This document shows, piece by piece, positions 58,724 through 64,000 of a stretch of 64,000 bases of DNA. The first letter of the stretch is position 1, and every line of letters starts with the position of its first letter. This stretch comes from Cryptomeria japonica. Taxonomy: Eukaryota; Streptophyta; Pinopsida; Cupressales; Cupressaceae. The notes under the pieces were generated by a model. That model did not search any database, was not told the origin of the DNA, and was given only the letters and a program-made list of their open reading frames with translations. Both the position numbers and the translations under genes were made by a program. The DNA lies in contig NC_081406.1 in NCBI RefSeq assembly GCF_030272615.1, positions 470,508,400-470,572,399 of the forward strand. The letters are read 5' to 3'.

Positions 58724-60840
58724 CAATTTGAATCTATTTTTAGCCAAACTAATTTGGGAGAGAGCCATTATATATTAGGGGGTGGAATTAAGTGAGGTAG
58801 GTATGAGAATTAAATGTCATCTATTGCATCCATATGGCAATTTCTTTTCTATTTTTTGGGGTAGTTGGGTGTTGGATTTTGTTGCTATAGTATATTCCTT
58901 CATTTAAAAATTTATTTTGTAGTTGGGTGTGATCATCCAATGCGGGCTACGTCCGCAAGGAAACAAGGTTTGGAGTTTCCTTCTATTATCCAATGAAGAG
59001 AAAATTACAACATGATGATATTTCAAAATACACAACCACTTATTTACCAAGCCCTTTTTGGCAATTTATAGAGGTTGGTTCACATTCCAAATTAATAGTT
59101 GACTCCTTTATAAAATTATGGTCAATTTTTGTTTTGAGGGTGCTTCCCTCGAACTCCTCACATGAGGGGCACTACCCCCCTGCACTCCCCCGTTAATTGA
59201 TTTGGGGGAAATGCAAATGACAAAGTCACCAAAATTTAAGCCTAGTGGTATTATCAATTGCCACATACCAACACGGGGAAGTTAGGATGCCAATATTAGT
59301 TAAAAAAATTATTAATCTCATTTCACCTTATTTGTTGGGAATGGGAGTTGGGATCAGATTTCTTCTTCAATAAGACAAGGAAAGTTAGGGCACCTAAAAT
59401 GGTAATTATTAGCTTTGTCTAGGCATGAGATTTATGTGAAATTTTAGAAGTGTTTTTTGAGTGAAAATGGTAATGTATTGTCTTCTTTCTTTGATCATCA
59501 ATAAAATCATTTTTTTTGAAACTACATCTAAATGCTTCTATGACATTGGAATCATGCTCTTAGATGTGATTATATTGTATATAACTATCTAGTTTTATTT
59601 TTGATTAATTCTTATTAGTCATATATGACTATAGTTGTAGTTATTCCATTTAGTCAAGTGTACTAAAGGTACAACTTAAACAAGCATTTGAGATCTTCAT
59701 TTAAATGTATTTATATACTTATAATTACAAAAAAATGTCATATTCAAGTATATATGTATTTTCCTTCACTGATAAGAGAAGTTTCTATTAATGGATGTTT
59801 ATACACTTATTGAAAATACTTAAAAATCTCCATTAATGAAGAGGCAAGGTCATTCCAACAGCCCTTATGGGTTGGGTTCAATATATGCATAATTTTCCAA
59901 GATTTGAATTATTATTTCCATTATTGTTTCTTATGAATGCAACGCCTATTGTTGAGGTTGTAGTATGTTGCCATTATGTCATGCAGTTTGTAGTTGCAAA
60001 CATTCAGTTTCTCATCATATGGTTATGGATGTAATTTAAGGCATTTTTATCAAATGGACTATGCACTTCATGAAATCACACTTTTACAAGCATCTAATAA
60101 TTAGTTTGTATACCTTAGGCATACATTTTATAAATTATATGAGCTCTTGAATTTTATTTTATGCATATATACATATAAGGGAATTTAAAATTATCTATAT
60201 ATTGATATATATACGAAAATGTATTTATTAGTTTAAACATGTCATTTTCAGCTATTTGCATCACCGTATTTAAATATTAACTTTTGATATAAAATAAATG
60301 AATAATTGGATGCATATTACTTTTTATTAATTGTTTGTATAATAAAAATTTATAAACATGGATGAAAAAAGTCAATATTTACATATTAAGTTGATTCTAC
60401 TTTATCGCGTTTGAGCATTTTATGATGATATGCAAATTTATTTAACCAACTCAACAATAGGGTATGGCAAGAGTGTGGTGAATGTTAAGCTATATAGCTA
60501 GTATGTTATATAACTAGCATCGTAAATAAAATAGTGAAGTTATGCATTATGTTTTAATAAGAGAAGTAGTGTTTCCAAACTAATCTCAAATATTTGGAAT
60601 ACAGACCTAGGAAGGTTGGTGGTCCCAAATATCTTCATCAATGTGGAACTAATTTGAGATATTTCAATGAGTTATGACCCAAAATATAGGTCTATATTAG
60701 ATGAAAAGGATGGTCTTTTGATGAGACTAGATGGGTCAAATTGATGTGAATTTTTCAATCCAAACATAGTTGCCAATATCCTTATAGATTTTATCTCATT
60801 GGGTAGAGAGTAAAATAGGGATAAGAATAATTGGAGGGTC
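58724..60840. other. No recognisable gene
   Basis: AT-rich. At 59139-59195 a G/C-rich phrase (GTGCTTCCCTCGAACTCC ... GGGGCACTACCCCCCTGCAC) stands out and resembles the GGGGCAGCAACTCTGCCCC phrase at 47493-47512, a type often seen near plant DNA-transposon ends. No partner was found. Confidence 0.4.
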
Positions 60841-62041
60841 ATGTGGCTCTCAAACCATATGAAAAGGGTTCAAGATAGAATATTGGTAAAAAATTTGTAT
60901 GATGAAGTGGAGCCATTTGATGTGGATATTTTTGAAGATTCTCTCATCAAAGAATACTATGCCCAATGCCAATTTTCAGAAATAGATTGCAAGTCTCACA
61001 TGTCAGTCTACCTAATGATAACAATAGTAGCATCTATCATGGGGATTTAAATAGGAGCTTTAGTTAGATTACTTTTATTATAGATGAAATCCATAAGCAT
61101 TTAATAGTCATCAAAGTTGATGACAAAACAATCCAATCAAAATGGAATTATTTGCTATGTCATCTCCTCTTATAAAGTGGAAGGAAAAAATGAAATGTAG
61201 TAATGTAATTGGTAGTGTACAACGTTGAGGGAATTCCACCACCAATTCATGGGTGGACATGCATGTGTAAACACATTGTCAATCATCAAACTATGTGGTG
61301 TTTGAGGAGTGCTTTGTATAAGTGGTCCTGAGCAATTTAGGATTCCCAAAAAATATTTTTTTGAAAAAGTGATGAAATATTTGAGGCTAAAGGATATGGA
61401 GCCAAATATTGAAGTTAAGAAATTTTTGGTAATTGGTTCCTTCATCCAAACACAATATTCCTCGTAGTATTTTGTTTCCTAGTGCAACCCCACGTATTAC
61501 CAAGGAGTGTTCCTAATATAGTTACACTTTTGGAAATCCTATGGTAACTAAATGAATTAGATAAATTTTACATAAGAACTCATAAGAGGGGTCATTTCCT
61601 AATTCCATCATTTTTTTAATTTCTTAATTATAGCTAGAGAAGTGCTCAAGTTGTTATATCCCAAACTGCAAGCATATAAAATGAGGTTGGACAAGCCAAG
61701 AAAGTATGATATTGAGCATTGCATTGATCAAATTAGGCTTGTAGTAAATAAATCTAAATTTTACCACCAATTTAACAAAGTTGGGGATGTGATAAAGAAA
61801 TTTTACCTTTGATGTAGATGTAAAGTAAGCAAAATGGAAATGGTGTACAATTATTAAGGGGTGAGAGAAAAGGAAGAGAATTGATCATAGTAATGTTAGA
61901 GCATATAGAGAAATTATAGATTATATCATTAGGATACAAACTATGTCATATTATATCACTACCCTTGCCCCTAGGACACATGCAATGATTCAAAGGAAAA
62001 TAAGGGAAGAAGTAGAACAAGATGGAGAAGAGGTTGAATAG
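60841..62041 (+). pseudogene. Decayed coding-like stretch of unknown family
   Basis: 60841-61050 reads MWLSNHMKRVQDRILVKNLY with EVEPFDVDIFEDSLIKEYYA. About 61630-61811 reads REVLKLLYPKLQAYKMRLDK, then PRKYDIEHCIDQIRLVVNKS and ends KKFYL. About 61950-62041 reads TLAPRTHAMIQRKIREEVEQ. The pieces are in different frames with stops between. Charge pattern and spacing suggest an old retroelement ORF. No motif is recognised. Confidence 0.35.
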
Positions 62042-63248
62042 CCTATATAGCAACTTGAGGTGTCAACTTCTATAATTCATTACGAAGGAACCCTATGGGA
62101 TTAGAGCTAAATATACATGAGAATACGTAGAAGTATTTTATTAAGTAAATAAGTGTATCATATGAATCATATACAATTTTCAAAGCTCAAACCCCAAGAT
62201 TAGGTTGTAGCATGGTAAATTGTATTCACATACAATTTCATCCTCATGGTGCTTCATCTTTTGATGCTTGATGATTGTTTTGATTTTGCTCACACAAGCT
62301 CACAAAACTATAATTTCACCATCTTCCTTGCCTTCTTCCCAAATCTAAGTCCTGATTATCAGGGTGCCTTGGTCCTCTTAATCGAGACCCAAATTTGGTC
62401 CTCACAACAGTCACATCAAGTGAGCAAAAAATTAGATCTCTTGTCGGCCTACTCCAAAAATTCAAATAAATTTCAAGCATTCAAGTATAAAAGGAGGTCT
62501 ACCATTGGTTGCCACCACAAAAGGAATTAAGCCACCTGTTGAAGAAGATGAAATGCATATATTAGTCGCAAGGATAAATTGCCAAGAAGAAGAGTTAGAA
62601 GTCAAGAAGTATAGATCGTAGGAGAACAAGGTCTTGAAGAAATCATTAGAGGAGGAAAGGAAGAGTCACTACTATTTTTTTATTATAGACCTCTGCATGG
62701 CAGAAAAGGTGGTATTTTTTAAATAAAAATTGTTATTACTATTATAAAATTTGTGAAAGAATTTGCTTGTTACTAACACATTTGAGGACAAATCTACCAT
62801 ATTGTTGGTCAATGTTAGAATGTTTTATCTACATAAGACAAAAGAAATACTAAGTTCAATAAAAGTTTTTCAATTTTATTGTTTGATGTAACACTAAATT
62901 TTGGCATTTAAGGCTACAAACACATAATTTTATGTGTTGAAATTTATGATTAAAAATCTCTTGCAAGAGTTGTATGGAAGGACAAAGACATGGAGTTTAA
63001 AAAAAGATGTATGCAAAGAGAATTAGTGACAAGTTAGAGGATAAATATGAGGGTTTGTATCTCTCCTATGAAGAGTTGATCTGAACATGTGTTGGTTATT
63101 GATCTTCAATTGTTCATATTGGTTGTAAGGGTATAAATCTGTCGAATGTTCTTTTAACTATCATTGGCCCTAAATTTTTTGTTATTTTTGTTATTGTTGA
63201 TTTTTGGTTGCTACTATTTGTCAGAGTATAAGAATATAGGGAGAGGTA
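62042..63248. other. Unassigned, with short helical coding-like phrases
   Basis: About 62528-62660 reads EEDEMHILVARINCQEEELE, then ENKVLKKSLEEERKSH after a stop, a coiled-coil-like phrase that may connect with the ORF at 63249. The remainder is AT-rich without motifs. Confidence 0.3.
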
Positions 63249-63890
63249 TTGTCTTTGGCATTGTGCAGAAGTCACCATAATAAAATCTATATTTTGTTTG
63301 AAGACCAACATATAAGAGAATTGAAAGAACTAGCCAAACAAGTCTATGGACATTGCAAAATAAAGAAAAAGAAGCGGTTCGACGAAGTTTTCAATGAAGA
63401 AAGAAAGGTTGCCAAAAGAAAGAAGATAAATTCTCGTAACAAAATCAAGCACAAACAATGTGAGTTGAAATTGTCCGTTTCAATGGAAAAGATAGGAAAG
63501 AAGGTGAAGAAAGAAAATGAACATTTAATGCGTCAAATGGATGCTTTAAAGGAAAAATTAATGGAAGTGAAAAAATACAATTTAGATATGATAACAATTA
63601 TCAAAGAGAGGACGAAAGAAAAATATCAATTGTTGAATTAAATGAATAATCTTGTGGAATAATTAGATAATGTTAATGAGAAAATAAAAAGTTAGAAGAA
63701 AGAATTAAATTATTTGATGAGATCAAGGAAAAGAATAATGCTTTGGAAGAAAATTCATAGAGATTAGAAGAGGAAACAATTTGGAAATGAAAGAAAACTC
63801 CAAATTGAAAGAAGAAAATGAACAATAAGTAAAATGTAAAGAGTGTCTATCAAAACCATTGGTTCAATGTGATGTTTTATGTGGCATAAA
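63249..63890 (+). pseudogene. Lys/Glu-rich coiled-coil ORF remnant
   Basis: 130 codons from 63249 to TAA 63641, with HIRELKELAKQVYGHCKIKK and MEKIGKKVKKENEHLMRQMD showing heptad-like spacing. Similar helical sequence continues in shifted frames to about 63830 (LEERIKLFDEIKEKNNALEE). It is probably the C-terminal coiled coil of the same decayed element as 60841-62041, comparable in style to the C-terminal part of copies A and B. The family is unknown. Confidence 0.4.
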
Positions 63891-64000
63891 ATATTTATGT
63901 TATGTTATCCTCCATTTTCGTAATGTGAAAATTGAGGGTATACCATAAATTTTTGTGTTCATTTGTGGTTTCAATGCTCTATGACACTTTACGAGACATT

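Noticed and set aside
1-64000. tRNA, rRNA, organellar or bacterial genes
   Set aside because: No cloverleaf with intact A and B boxes, no rRNA segment and no long conserved bacterial-style ORF was found by reading. Initiator tRNA-Met matches are primer-binding sites.

Overview
The window looks like intergenic or intronic DNA from a very large, transposon-dense seed-plant genome, most likely a gymnosperm (conifer-like). The reasons are the AT-rich background, many nested and decayed LTR retrotransposons of different families, solo LTRs with target-site duplications, hAT transposase debris with a DUF659-type core, and a fragment of a Penelope-like reverse transcriptase (Penelope-like elements are known from conifers but rare in flowering plants). 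No intact host gene is visible. The only host-gene candidate is a short first coding exon resembling an IQ-domain (IQD) protein at 24980-25108 on the minus strand.

Layout. 1-5495: copy A of an unclassified retroelement (+), with a palindrome-rich leader, a decayed ORF of about 1,100 codons and an LTR-like 3' region. 5496-10342: flanking remnants, one possible LTR, unassigned AT-rich DNA. 10343-11642: solo copia-type LTR with a perfect 5-bp TSD. 11913-18416: a microsatellite interrupted by copy B of the same unclassified retroelement (minus strand). 18417-22587: a TIR element carrying a hAT tail, a Ty3/gypsy gag pseudogene, and a hAT (DUF659) transposase pseudogene. 22588-29000: mostly unassigned, with the IQD-like exon, a copia LTR plus primer-binding site, and minisatellites. 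29055-33827: two related LTRs and another hAT fragment. 36628-38265: a solo LTR with perfect TSD inserted in a minisatellite. 39871-41076: a third solo LTR. 41080-46378: a degraded copia element (minus) with LTR, primer-binding site, leader duplication and gag. 46381-47300: Penelope-like RT remnant. 47473-48122: end of a hAT relative. 50918-58718: a complete LTR element with matching TSDs that encodes only Gag and a protease-like region. 60841-63890: decayed coding-like and coiled-coil sequence.

The two most distinctive items are the unclassified element pair A/B, whose leaders hold arrays of palindromes built on ACTTGYAATCGGGTCTT, and the Gag-Pro-only element at 50918-58718, whose LTRs and leader repeat GC-rich hairpins based on GGACCGTG/CACGGTCC. 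Both look non-autonomous: neither has a visible reverse transcriptase or integrase, so they presumably moved with enzymes from other elements. All family assignments were made by reading translations by eye. No database search was run.
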